From NCBI GenBank assembly GCA_016801885.1, contig CM028896.1, positions 3,038,001-3,102,000 of the forward strand: 64,000 bases of DNA, given 5' to 3'. How positions within the stretch are numbered: the first letter of the stretch is position 1; every line of letters starts with the position of its first letter. This DNA is from Toxotes chatareus. Lineage: Eukaryota; Chordata; Actinopteri; Toxotidae. This document shows, piece after piece, positions 13,818 to 26,000 of this stretch. The translations under genes and the position numbers were made by a program. The notes beneath the pieces were generated by a model. That model was not told the DNA's origin and searched no databases. It worked only from the letters and a program-made list of their open reading frames with translations.

Positions 13818-13900
13818 CAAACCGAACCAATCAGGTGATTCGAAGCACTCAACTGCTTCGAACGTCACTCAAGTGCTTCAAACGTCACTACTCACGTGAT
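13818..13900 (+). repeat. hAT right subterminal block with short direct repeats
   Basis: It carries two close copies of a TGCTTC[AG]AACGTCACT unit (from about 13854 and 13874). Short subterminal repeats are where hAT transposases usually bind. The block is also duplicated inside the element at 12900-12973. Confidence 0.5.
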
Positions 13901-13991
13901 CAAACCACACCTCGGCACAGTGGTTCGATACAACTGCTTCATGAGCTACCGCGCATGTGTCGGAGCCTCGGGTGTCAGAGGACCATCACTA

Positions 13992-13999
13992 GTGGCAGT
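13992..13999. repeat. Right 8-bp target-site duplication of the hAT element
   Basis: GTGGCAGT immediately follows the right terminal repeat and matches 12421-12428 exactly. Confidence 0.85.
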
Positions 14000-16943
14000 C
14001 CTAATGAACTGCAGCTTGGGAGATGGAATGCTACATGTGCAAGAGCCTGATGTTCAGGGGTTTGGAGATGGTTGTTTTTCTTTTGTTCATTTGGCTTAAG
14101 TTTCCTTGTGATGATTTGAAGACTTTGTACATAGTTTTTACATTGCCTTTTACATTGACAGTTTAGGTTGGAGGGCTTGTTAGATTTTTATCAAGTAGAA
14201 AGAATCTTAATAGAATGTACAGATTATCACAATCCCTAGAATGACTTCACAGTTTTAGTAAAATAGCCCTTTCACCTTTTTAATTGACAAAGAATGTAGA
14301 CTGGAAAGAAACTGTGCAGGTGCAGCTCTGGGTGCACCATCCACAGGCAATGTTTTAATATATTGCTCTTGCAGTAAAATAAGTGCACCTGCTGAAGACC
14401 CAAAGTACCCATGCTATTAGCTACTCCAGAAATATCAACTTTGACAATATGGTGGCTGCAGAAAAAAATCACTATTGCTAAAGCTGCATTCACTTTTAGC
14501 CTCTAGGGGCAGAAGAGCTTGTTAACAAACTTACAGAAATATACACAACTCTGACATGTGATCACCATATAAAGTTTTACAGCCATTATGATTACAGGCA
14601 TTTTCTTATTTATACGTCCCGAAAACATGAAGCAATGTGTCATGCACCATGCGTCATGTATCCTTACACCTGGTGAATGCATGTCTGATGCGTTCCCTTG
14701 TTTTAGATCTATTTCGGCCTTCACCAACTGATAGCTGATATAGAGTATGCACAATTCTCTTCACCACCTTGTTTCTAACTTTGTCTGTCTGCCATTAGGT
14801 GCTGGAAAGTGTGTGTAATAGAGTTGTTTTCCTTCAAATTGCAGTCTGCTTGCTGGAAACATGGTTGATGAGAGAGCTGACAATGAACCATGAGGTAGAT
14901 GTGCCATAAAACCAAAACAATGAGCTAAAAAGGTCCATAGACCTGCCGAGTTTGGTGATAACACACTGTGCATTTCACTGCAAGCAACCCCTTTCACATT
15001 ATACATCCTCAATTGATTTTCAATGTAGAGCACTAACTATGAGAGCACATGCCTAACATGTACATTTTACCTGTACTTTGTTTTCTTCGTTATCCTCAGT
15101 GAGGCAGCACAGGAAGTTGACTACATTGGCTGATGAGACACTGACTCTAGCTGATAGTTCCACATGACGGATGTGGCTCACAGGTGACAGTTCAGGCTGA
15201 CACCCCTAATGACAAAGCCATGCTTTATAGCGGCCGACAGACTACTACCTGCAGGACAGCCTCTCTCCGCGGATGAGGCTTGATATGCTCTGCAGTATAA
15301 AAATCACTTGTGCCACATGCCAGCAATTCTGTGCAGCCATGCTATTGTCAAGTACCATGTAGAGGTAAAGTGGGGTGGTTTCTAAAAATGTCTTATACCC
15401 AGCCAGAGCCATCCCATGGTTGGATTCCATCTATGTTGGAGGAGTAGTGTGCCTGGTGGGCAGACTTGCAGGGGAGAATTACTAGGCCAGTTGTTAATTA
15501 TAACTATACTGCACTGCACTGCACAAGCACACATTCGGGCACCTTTGTACTTGCTTGTGTGTGTGTGTATGGAAAGGCGGGGGTGGTGTGTGTGTTTGTG
15601 TATAAATAGACCGATTTTGTGCATGTTTGAATGTGCACCTCTTGTCTGTGTACAAACATTGTCTTGGTAAACATAAAAAATGACTTTTCATCAGGTTTCC
15701 CAGGAACTAGCATTAGCATTAGCACCAGGATGTAAGACAGAGCTTGGAAAAAGGACATAGAACAGATGCAGAAAGAGTCTCAGAAATGAAAAGATACTCA
15801 TATTAAAGACATATTGCATATGAGAAATATAAGAAAGGAGGAAAACAGCTTTTTGTCAAGTCTGGCCTTTTGTAGATTTCATTACATGACCTTATTTTCC
15901 CTCCAAAAACATCCTTTCAAGAAGAGAAACCTTCAGGGAGGAAACAAAACGTCAACACCTTGTTGTCTGTTTTTCTATTGTTTTTCTCTTTTTTCTTTGT
16001 TTTGTGTGAACCATACTCTCTGGCAAACTGAGACTTATTAGAGGGCATGAGAAGGACTGAGTAAGGCAGATAAGCTAAGACTCCCCTTTAAGTACCTTTC
16101 CATCTATTAAGATGGAGATTATAGCTTCAAAGCTAATTGTTTTTTTTTTTCTTTCTTTCTCTTCCTGGAGAATGTGCAGGAAATCAAAAAGTGTGGCCCT
16201 TTCTTTTCAATTTCCCTCCTAATAAATTCCCCCGCTTTTATCCCTTGTCCTAATATAACGGCAAATTAAAATTCATTGAATTTCAACATGTTCATTAGGC
16301 TCTGAAGGTGAGCTCTCTGTGAAAGGATGCGGTGCTTCAGAGGTACTTGTCTTCCTCTGTATAAGTGAATGACAAATAGAGATAGAGTGTCAGAAGTGAA
16401 TGCTGAACAAGTGTGAAAAAAGCTGGTGGCAGGCTTCCCATTTGCTTTCATTTAATGTACAGTATTCTGTATGAGTAATATTGTTCATGTTGTGAATGCT
16501 TATAAGCATGCATTGCAGAAACACAATGAGCAGACAGTCAGTGTCATGCAGCTCCATTTATACTGTACTAGCCACAATCACATGGACACACCATGAAATG
16601 CAAGGGCAGATATTTACTTATTTAAGATGACAACAGACAGTTCAGTAGCAAGTTTTAGCTGCGGACATGATGATAAAAAATGGTGCTGGCAGCTGTTGAG
16701 GAGTCATGTGCAGAGCAAACAATGGTGTTAGTAACCCTGACTTCTTCACAGAGACAGGCTGCAAGCAAATAGTCACAGGGTCCACTGGGAAAACTAAATA
16801 CCAGACTGTGAAAACCTTTTTCCATAGGAAAACATCATGAAATGATGAAACACTATGAGTGCAGTGTTGTTAGCAGTCCGAAGGCTCTTTGATAAAACAG
16901 CATTGGGCTAATAAATAGGGTAAGGTAAGATAATAATTGTATC

Positions 16944-17425
16944 CAGGGCCATCTTGGGGCATAGATGGCATATGAAGCAGAACATCAGGGGGGTGCCACA
17001 AGAATACCACAGACATAATTTTAACATAATTATGTTAGTTATCATGGTTGCAGCAAAAACATTATCAACAAAAACAGCCTTTTAATTATAATAATAAACA
17101 TACTTCACCCCCTGAACAGGGGGAATAAACACTGCTGTCCACAATTTTTCATCTGCCTTGCTCTGCACTTGTACTGTGCCCTCTGCGTACTGAAATTGGG
17201 GGGTGATGGGTTAGGGTTAGTTACACAATTGTGCATCACTCAGCCCAGGTCTATTGTGTAGCACTGACTGACTGATGGCAAATGCTAGAGGGAGGCCGGA
17301 GGGACGTTTCAATTATTATTAGCTCAAATTATTTCCTAATGAAAAGGTTGCGAGCCTTCAGGTGTGCAAGAAAAGAGGAGGAGGCAAAGAAAGCACAACG
17401 TAGAAGTAAGTTGTGCTATGTTAAC
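16944..17425 (+). mobile_element. Possible decayed hAT-type transposon fragment
   Basis: It begins CAGGGCC, a start seen in several hAT families. About 400 bases on comes a short Lys/Arg/Glu-rich frame around 17340-17402 (MKRLRAFRCARKEEEAKK). This resembles the basic N-terminus of fish ZMYM1-like/hAT transposase proteins, and AGTAAGT follows at 17404. No right terminal repeat or target duplication was found, so this is tentative. Confidence 0.3.
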
Positions 17426-18702
17426 ACCAAAATGTCATTCTGTAGATGTTTCAATTGTAGTGGCTAGCTAAGTAGCAATAACGCTAATGTCAAAGAGTGA
17501 TGCTACAATAGCTGCTAAACTTAGATACAGATTGAAGGATATCAATCTGAATGTCAAGGCAGCAAAATTTAGTTCGAATATTAAAGTAAAAGTATTGGTT
17601 TGGTCCTTCTGACTGATGTATTATCATATCTGACATTATTAGATGATTAAACCAAATCCTAAACTCACAAAGGGCACCAAAATAGCTCAAACCAGCCCTG
17701 ATGGTGTACGATAATTTTCTCAGACTGGTGCTGGTTACTTCACTGATATGACTATATGTGTAGTTTGTGATTGTATGCCCATGCACCAACACTAGCTACT
17801 GCTTCTGTGTCTTTGCAGTATTTATTTGCCTTGTACAAGACAGGAATCAGGATGTTTACAGAGAAAATTCGATATATTAAGAAATGGCTGAGGGCCGTAT
17901 CAGAGTACCTTAATTGGGTTTTATATAGAAGTGATTTTTGCTGGGTTTGCCATCTAAGATGTCTTAAGATCTCTTAAGACCTCATTTTCACTGCCAATGA
18001 AACAAGTTATTGGTACCATCTACTGAAATTAAGAATAATGTCAGCTAGAAAGGACTAGAAAAGATGTTACCTCATTTCACTTGTTTCTCTAAGTTCACAC
18101 TGTCAGACCTGTCTTTGTTGCCAAGGAGATAGCCATACTCCAACTGGATGAAAACAATAATGTATTGGATTTTTGCGGCAAGCAGTAAGGTCATAAATAA
18201 GTATAGTCATTACTCCAAAAATGCTTTGTTACAACTTAAATTCCAGAGGAAGTAAAAACAAAATGTCAAAGAAGTCATTGGTTCTGAGTACCTGTACACA
18301 TATATGAGTGCTCTCTGTATGTCATTATTAGTACATTTTAATGCAAGTAACACTTTAAATTCATCATTGTAAATGTAAAATGAGCCCCTCTTTTGACATG
18401 AAAGTGGTGTAGGTACTCAAAGATAACAGCACCCTGATGAATTTATATTAAATTTAACACTTATGATATGAATTAAGTATGTTGGAATCCCAGTAGACTA
18501 TCACATATATAATGCATCTAAGCAGGGCCATTCATTCTCTCCTGCAAGCTTTTCACCTTCTTGTTTTGTGCTGAGGGAGAGACAATGACAGAGTGCAAGA
18601 GTGAGACAAAGAAAACAAGAGAGTTCATCAGGTCTTGGCCTACTGTGAAGTGAACTTGGGGCAAGGAGTGTGTGTGTAAGTGTGAAGGTTGGGTGCATGT
18701 GA

Positions 18703-18703
<1 letters not shown>

Positions 18704-18738
<35 letters not shown>
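18704..18738. repeat. GT microsatellite
   Basis: About 17 GT units; possible Z-DNA. A CA array lies 130 bases downstream. Confidence 0.9.
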
Positions 18739-18739
<1 letters not shown>

Positions 18740-18865
18740 GGGGTTGGAGGGTGATGGGAAAAATCAAGGACAGCCGCCTGTGCCTTCCCTAACTCTGTTA
18801 GGCCAGACTGGCATTTTAATAAGGGCTGGTGAATACCACTGCTTCATCCCCCCGGGGATGCCAAA

Positions 18866-18886
18866 AACACACACACACACACACAC
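18866..18886. repeat. CA microsatellite
   Basis: About ten CA units, in inverted sense relative to the GT array at 18704-18738, so the two could pair. Confidence 0.85.
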
Positions 18887-20441
18887 TCCCACATCTTCGG
18901 CCTTGTGCGCACAAAGTATACAGAAGGAGGTAGAAGCACAAATCATGTGTAGGTGTGTTTGTATGCTAGTGTACACACAGAATGAGGCTGGGTACATAAA
19001 AAAATCTAAATGTCTACATATTATAAAGATATAAAGGCACACTGGTAAATGTGTTATAGATATTAAATTACTTCAGAAGTAAATCTATAAATGGTAAATT
19101 AAGTGTCTGGCAGAGATAGCCACTGCGGAAACCCTTGCCCACATTGTAATGCCATTACTGTCCATACAAGAACAGCAAGGGTGGGCTGTGTGAATACAAG
19201 AGAGCTTTCACATTCTCACATGTCAAGCACAGAGCCCACTGACAGTAAGGAGTGGGAGTGAACAGTGAGATTGCAACGGGAGTGAAACACCACACGGGGC
19301 TTATATTACTGTTCGTTGCCAATCAGCGACTGTAGCAGTGATGTGTCACATCCAGAGGTGGTACATAAGGCAAAGGGGGTGGTGGGGGGGGCTTATCTGT
19401 GGAGAGTAATGCAGCTAGATAAATGCTGGCTCATATTGACCAATGTACATGAAAGCAGAGTCATACATAATGTTCACACATACTGCGCCTGCTTCTGCTA
19501 TCGATCTGAAGTGTGGAAGTGGTGGAGATGCTGGCTTGCTGTGATGCACTCATTGGATTGCTGCTGTCACACTCTTTACTCTCAGCAACATCCTGTGTCT
19601 GAATTTATGTAATGCATCTCTGCATGGAAGCCCAGCACAGTCGTGGCACAATTCTCTCCTTGTTTCCTCAGAGACTGCTTTGAAATATATCAGACTTCAT
19701 CGTCAACATACAGAAAATGCAGAACATTTCTATATAATTTTTATTTATTTATTCTTTTTCACACGAGTAAGAACACGAGTGCTGAGTTTGTATGACAACT
19801 TGACTGGAGCAACTTGCAAATGGGGTTGGGGACCAAACTAATATGTTGACCTTTTAAGCTGACAAGTGTGTAATGTGATTGCACGCACGCAGCTCCGTTT
19901 CTATTTTCTTGAGATTCCTTTTCACACAGCGGGGAGAGCAACTTGTGAGAGGGATCAGAGTGGGCATGATACCACTCACCCTTTTTTTAACGCAAGGAAG
20001 AGATGAAACAGAGCAATGTCCTGACTGAAGATAAATCCACCCTGATTAGCTTTGCTGTTCTCTTCATGTTGTTGTTTCTACTTCTACTTTTAGTTGCCAT
20101 TCCAATATATCATGAAATACCGGCATGCTTGCGTAATTGTTCACTCTATAGTCTCATTTTTGGCTAAAGCTGATTTCTAGATGTCTGTTTTGCCGTGCTT
20201 GTTCGAAACCAACAAATAATTTGTCATATCTATAGTACGCAACTCGGTGTGTGAATTGTCATGTGTGCATGCAACAAGGGACATGCATGAAATATTGTGA
20301 ATTACCATATATTACTTCGATTCAATTATGGGTGTCTCCTTTAGGTTTTAGAGGAAAATATTATTGGATTCCCCTTCTACATCTTGATTTATTCATTTTC
20401 ATTTTCTCACAAAGAGCCATGGAGGGCAGCTGTGTCCATGC

Positions 20442-20463
20442 CTTTTTTTTTTTTTTTTTTTTT
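20442..20463. repeat. Poly-T tract
   Basis: A run of about 22 T. Confidence 0.9.
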
Positions 20464-23119
20464 ACATGCATGCAATTATTGCTTCCATGTGGTCCATATA
20501 CATACACCTATGCATAACCCCAACATGTATAGGCTCTGGCTCGTCCCTTTACATTATTGGAATTGCCCAATGGGCATTGACAGCAGGGGTTTAATGAATT
20601 AAAGTGGACATAGCTGACTCAGTTCAATCGATAACTGGTCCCCTGTGGAGCCCTCTGCTCTGTGCGCCAGAAACAGTAGAGAAGGGGAGATAGAAAGACA
20701 GAGATAGAGTGACAAAAAGAACAAGAGAGGAAAAATGAAAGAGAGAGCAGAAAAGAGCATACAAAGGAGAAAAAGAAGAGGAACAAACCCTCAAGAGAGA
20801 GATGATGTGAAGGGAGAGAACCAGGGATGGAGCTGAATACAAAAATGGATGGAGGCGATGAATGAGGTCCGGCTGATGAAAGGGTTAAGTGTTCTGCAGT
20901 TCCTCACCCTAATGGCTCCTGAGGCTTCTCCTCAAGAGGGCTAGTTTGTGCTATATCCCCACAAGATCCTGGGAGATACACACTTGATTTTTTTTCTTCA
21001 TCCTAACAGCAGCGTGTTTGTACTTTAACAGCACAAACAAACTGGGGCTTTATAACACATGTGGCCTCATTCAGTCCGGCGCTCATAGAAACAACATTTG
21101 TCTTGATGTTCATCTTGGTGCTGAAATCATAATTGTTGTGGCCTTTTGAGCAATAAACACTTTCCACCGGTGTGCTTTGCTCCAACATGCAGCCTGGCAA
21201 TAAGAAAAAGTGAGTTTTGTTTTGTTTTGCATAAGAAAGAGATTAAAGAAAACCGTTGGCCTTGAAAAGAATTACGTAAGGTAAAATGCAAAATATAACC
21301 ATTTTACAAGGCTGAATGATCTCTCTGTCTCTCCAGGGTCCACACTGGCTTATGTCAGGGATTCCAAACACCCACTATTAAATGGATTTTGTCTGTTTTA
21401 TGACTTTTTTCACTGGTGTGTGCGAGAATAGATACCGCAGAGCCCGCTCTTGAAATAAATGACAACCACTGGTCATTGGCTCACACCACTTGAAACAAAC
21501 TATGTTTTGGTTGAACAGAGGATCAGGACGTAGTGCCACAATCTTAAAGGGTGCTCAGAAAGACTGCAAAGCAGATTTTAGATGCAGCACAAGTGCACAC
21601 AAAGTGACAACACAATCAAAACACACAGCTCTGCAATATCTTTATTAAAATGTTATGACTAACATGTTAGCAAACACTTACCTACACTTCCAGCAGACAT
21701 GAAGCAATATAAGCTTTCATTTAGAGTTGTGTTACTTGGCCACGGTTAATCTTTGTCCAATATGCACCCCCCTTTTTGATCTGCTTTAGTCTCCATGCTG
21801 TGTTTCTGCTGTGTGGTGCAGGGCACGTAACACGAGATGAGTGACTGCGATTGGTTTAAACTATACTGTGAATGTGTCACAAAACCAAAACAGTGAGCTA
21901 ATGTTGTTTAGTGGAGCTTTATTTTTTATTTTGACAGATATTGACAAAAATTGTCTTTTGTTGTGTAGGTAGGTATGAAGACTCAGGTACGGAATATCCA
22001 CATTTATGGACAGGATGAAGTTGCATTTGTGGTCAGTGAAATTGTCGAAAGTAATTTCTCACATTTTGAGCGTAGACTGTGGATTTCTTTTCCCACTATG
22101 CCAAACTTCTATGAGCATAAACACATTTCCATCCAGGCTGAAATGACTGCCTCTATCTTGCACCGCCACTCCTTTCAATCACAGTTTCACTTTTCTCACA
22201 TTCTATTATTTTTGTTTTAGCTTACCCCCGCCCTGTGCTCTCTTTTCATATTTTTCTGCCTTGACAGGGAACGGGTTCGCCTGTCATGTCACTCTTGTGA
22301 CTGACTGCGTGATGGATGGTATTCTGGTTAGAGCTCTTCTCCGTTTAAGGAACACATCGTGGCAGAAGCACCCAGCCACCTCCCAGTCTACCTGTCACGC
22401 ACCGCGCCCTGCTCACGTCACCCTGTATTGCTTAAAATTTATTTTACTGCTTCTCCTTTTCAAAGCAACCTTGCTCTGGCTCTCCATTCATTTGTTGGCT
22501 TTTCGCTCTTGTCTGGCACTATTTGTCTTTTCATTGTGTATCTGTCTGCTGCAGACGGTCCATCATCGTCTTATAGTTTGCCATGAAATTCTTGCTACAT
22601 TTATATTTGGCCATCATTTTAGCATAAGGTAATATCTTGTAATAACACTGTATCCTCCTGTAAACCGGTTAGCTGGCTGATGTTTACTCACAGGATTTTC
22701 ACATTACACTTTTAGCCCTAAAACTTCTGTGCAACATTCCTCCTTCTGCATTACCATTAGACAATGTAATCTAATGGTACCCTTTTTACACATTTTTTCC
22801 ATTATGCTCTCTGTTCTACCATCCTTTTGCTCCCAATTATTTTCTCACAGTTGCCCATCCCACTAATCATAGTGTGTGCAGATGGACAAAGTGTTAAAAT
22901 TTAGTTATGCTAACAAGGAGCAGGGCAAATGCAGCCTTTTTCAGGCGCTGCTACGGTAATGGGTCCTTGACTGATTGACAGGCCTATTCTCTGCTCCTCC
23001 TGAGTGACAAGTCTGCAGTCGCCGCTGCAACGTAGGAAATGAGAGTGGAATTACAATACCAACCATGTCACCTCCTCGGGGGACAGGAGAAAAGAAAATA
23101 CAATCACAGTCTCCATCAA

Positions 23120-23122
23120 ACA

Positions 23123-23154
<32 letters not shown>
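23120..23154. repeat. CA microsatellite
   Basis: About 17 CA units with one TA interruption. Confidence 0.9.
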
Positions 23155-23675
23155 GATACACAAAGTCCCAGTCTCCATTTAGCTTCACCATGGTGGAGGA
23201 AAAACACACATACGTGCGCTCACACAGCTATTCTCCAGCAATGTTTTTGTTTACTATTATGCTAACTTGTACTCGAGCTTAACATGGCATCCATCCAAGC
23301 TATTTAGGCAATGAAATGAGGAAAGCTGCATGTATGGGGACCAGCAATCTTTGGATCATGTAGGTGTTTTATAGGCCATTCCAAAACGTAAAACTCAGTT
23401 AAATACCAAATTCCATCCATTCTCCTCAATATTTTGACTATATAGCTATTTTTCTGCTTGGAGACCTTTGGGAGCTCAGCTTACACGGTTTTACTTTAAA
23501 GGAAGTGACAATGTGAATACGAGGGGAAGCTAATTTATTTCATCCTCGTCCTCCTGTAGGGAAGTCGGAGTAAGTGTGGGAAAGAGTGTAGTTTTCTTAG
23601 AAAGGACTGTGAAAACACCCTTAATATTTTAGGGTATCCCAGGGATTTGTTTAAAGAAACTGAAAAAGAAAGTCA

Positions 23676-23702
23676 GTCTCTCTCTCTCTCTCTCTCTCTC
23701 TT
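23676..23702. repeat. TC microsatellite
   Basis: About 13 TC units, followed by TATATATG and then a poly-A run at about 23739-23756. Confidence 0.9.
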
Positions 23703-24796
23703 TATATATGTGTGTGCATAAAAATAAGAGACACAGTAAAAAAAAAAAAAAAAAAAGAGTGAAACTGTGCAGGACAGCTGCAACAGAGGTATGTTGTCTG
23801 TTTGCACCACATGAGAAAATGCAAATTCAAATCCGCAGATTTCTCTTCTGTCAGTCAAGTGTAAGTAGTATAATCCTTGTAAGCAGGGGGGAGAAAAGAT
23901 ACTAAGTGACGATGACCGAAGCATCAACCACCCAGTGAAGCCACGGGAGCAGCTTTGCCACTTTTGTCCACTTCATGCTGTGCATTACTCCCTCTGAGTC
24001 ATTATCAGGTCTGGTTATTTTGATGCTTTGGTAGATTAAAGTCTAAATAGGGATATTTCCTATTAAAAGCTTTCTATTATGTCTACTTTTACATGGAGAC
24101 AGCCACCGGCCTACAGACTGTTTGTGCTGCATTTACTGTCCTTCCCCTCTCGCTCTGTCTTTACTGCCTGTGGTGTGAACGGGGGTGTTTATGAGTTTAT
24201 AAAGGCTCATGACGCATCATCATGCTTTTATAAATTCAGACATGAAAACTCGCCCTTCGCTCTTGCTCCCCACTGTCAACCCCCATCCCCTTGCTTCCTA
24301 AGCATCCCAGCACACTCATTTAACCTTGTTAAACCCTCTAAACCAGGCCTCTCAAGGGCTGTTACATGCCACAGTAATCTCTAACAGGGGATTCATTTCC
24401 GTCACTGTTAAAGGGAGAAATGGTCCACATCAGCCGTATATAATTTACAGGAACCAAGCTCAAGATCTTTAGAGGAGGTGGAATGGCTATTGTTGTGGTG
24501 CTACTAGAAGATGTGGCCTTGGGGGCAGAAACAGAGACAAGAGGCCGGCCGGTTAGTGCTCAGAAGCCACGACGAGGCCTTTTGTGGCGTGACAGGCCAA
24601 CACAAGGTGAAGGGTCTAGGGCTGTAAGAGCACAGGAGAGCCAGCAGTGGAGGCAGGAGGACAGACGCACACACACACGTCTTTAGTGTTAAGCAGCAGC
24701 TGGATGGGTGCACAGCCACCATAACGAACCCTATTGAAGGTGAGCAGGAGCCAGGTGGCCAGCCTTTCAGGGGTGGACAAAAGGCAATCAGCCCTG

Positions 24797-24812
24797 CCCC
24801 CCCCCCCCCCCC
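24797..24812. repeat. Poly-C tract
   Basis: Sixteen consecutive C; the minus strand is a G-run capable of quadruplex formation. Confidence 0.9.
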
Positions 24813-25960
24813 ACCTTTGTTTATGTGTGTGTATGTGTATACGATGCACACGCTCTTATACGAGTGAAAAAGGGATCAGTCAGTGAATGGAATTGTGTAT
24901 GGCATTGAGAATTGCTTTCAGGGGAGCTGGAGTGTGCTGCTGTAGATGGACTGGTATTATAGCCTCAGCAGACATCTATTGGAAAATCCCCTCAGAATTC
25001 ATTGTGGTTAGAATAAAGTCTCAGTGTCAAGCATAAGACTGTTCAATAATTCTCCAGTGTAAATTGATAGTTTTGAGTGTATTGCACCTCATGGTGTCAT
25101 GGGCTTCTGAAATTGTTTTTCGTTGAGCTATAGGTTTCCAATCCTGCAGTTAATGATACTTGTATTTTATTCTTTCAACTGCAGCCATCTGTACTCTTGA
25201 GTTTCATCCCAGGCTCATGAGCACACCTGTTTGAATGAATAATGGCCGGCGCAATGTTGTGCAGTTAAGGAGCGTCATATGGGGAAAGAAATGGTGATTG
25301 TTTCCTTCCTAGAGAGGTTCTCCGCAGCCACAGCATGGGGCCCACTCCACAGATAAACCACCAGATGTTTCTGTGTCGTAGATTTGGCTATGAATCTTCT
25401 TAACTGCAGCTCAACCCCCGGATGACAGAACGAGTATATGGTCAAATCACTGTTTGTGACAGCACCCCACAATTTTTGCTCTCCTAACAACTGCCATTGA
25501 TGGTTTTCCTTTACCCATCCCCACCCCTCAATTCTATGGCTCTTCCTCACATTTTCTTACAGGGGTTATCTCCTGTGGCACGTGGTAGTATTTCAAACTG
25601 CACTGTTTGCTGGTGCTAATGCATTTAGTATCAATGGCTAATTAAAACTGCAAGATCGCTTTGGTAAAACATCTGTTCCGCTCTTAATAAGCAGGGCTGT
25701 CTTGAAGCGATTGCGTTAAGTGTCATTAAGTGCTGATCAAATGATGCTGCCCGGTCAATGGTGGTAAACGTTGCTGAATGCCGAGTTGTGCATGCCCTGA
25801 ATTCAGACACGCTCAACACCCAACAATCACAGTACATCTTCTTTCTCTCTCTTTTTTTGGTCTATGTTCCACTATCACCGTATGTTTTCTGTTCGATGTT
25901 GTCTTTCGCCTGCTGTTTGTTGCTCTGCCTTTTTTAAAATAGGTTCAATTTGTAACCATT

Positions 25961-26000
25961 CTATTTTATTTTATTTTATTTTATTTTATTTATTTAATTT
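25961..26000. repeat. TTTTA microsatellite
   Basis: Pentanucleotide array of six to seven units, ending in TTTAATTTCAG, which imitates a splice acceptor. Confidence 0.85.

Larger units (their letters stand above)
12429..13991. mobile_element. Complete non-autonomous hAT-superfamily transposon
   Basis: The left end begins TAGTGATGG (12429-12437) and the right end closes CCATCACTA (13983-13991), its exact reverse complement. Further in, GAGGCT-type subterminal sequence also pairs as an imperfect inverted repeat. The element is flanked by perfect 8-bp direct repeats GTGGCAGT at 12421-12428 and 13992-13999, the target duplication size typical of hAT elements. The 1,563-bp interior has no transposase frame, so any movement would need a transposase from elsewhere. 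It contains TAA/CTA and TATC microsatellites, a tRNA-like B box on the minus strand, and a duplicated subterminal block. The intact duplication suggests a fairly recent insertion, although the interior is much altered. Confidence 0.85.
14000..23110. other. Intronic or non-coding stretch
   Basis: No gene seen. It has GT/CA arrays near 18.7-18.9 kb, a purine-rich run at 20680-20790, a 9-bp inverted repeat at 17961-17980 and a perfect 10-bp hairpin at 22752-22779. A possible hAT fragment at 16.9-17.4 kb is listed separately. Confidence 0.7.
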
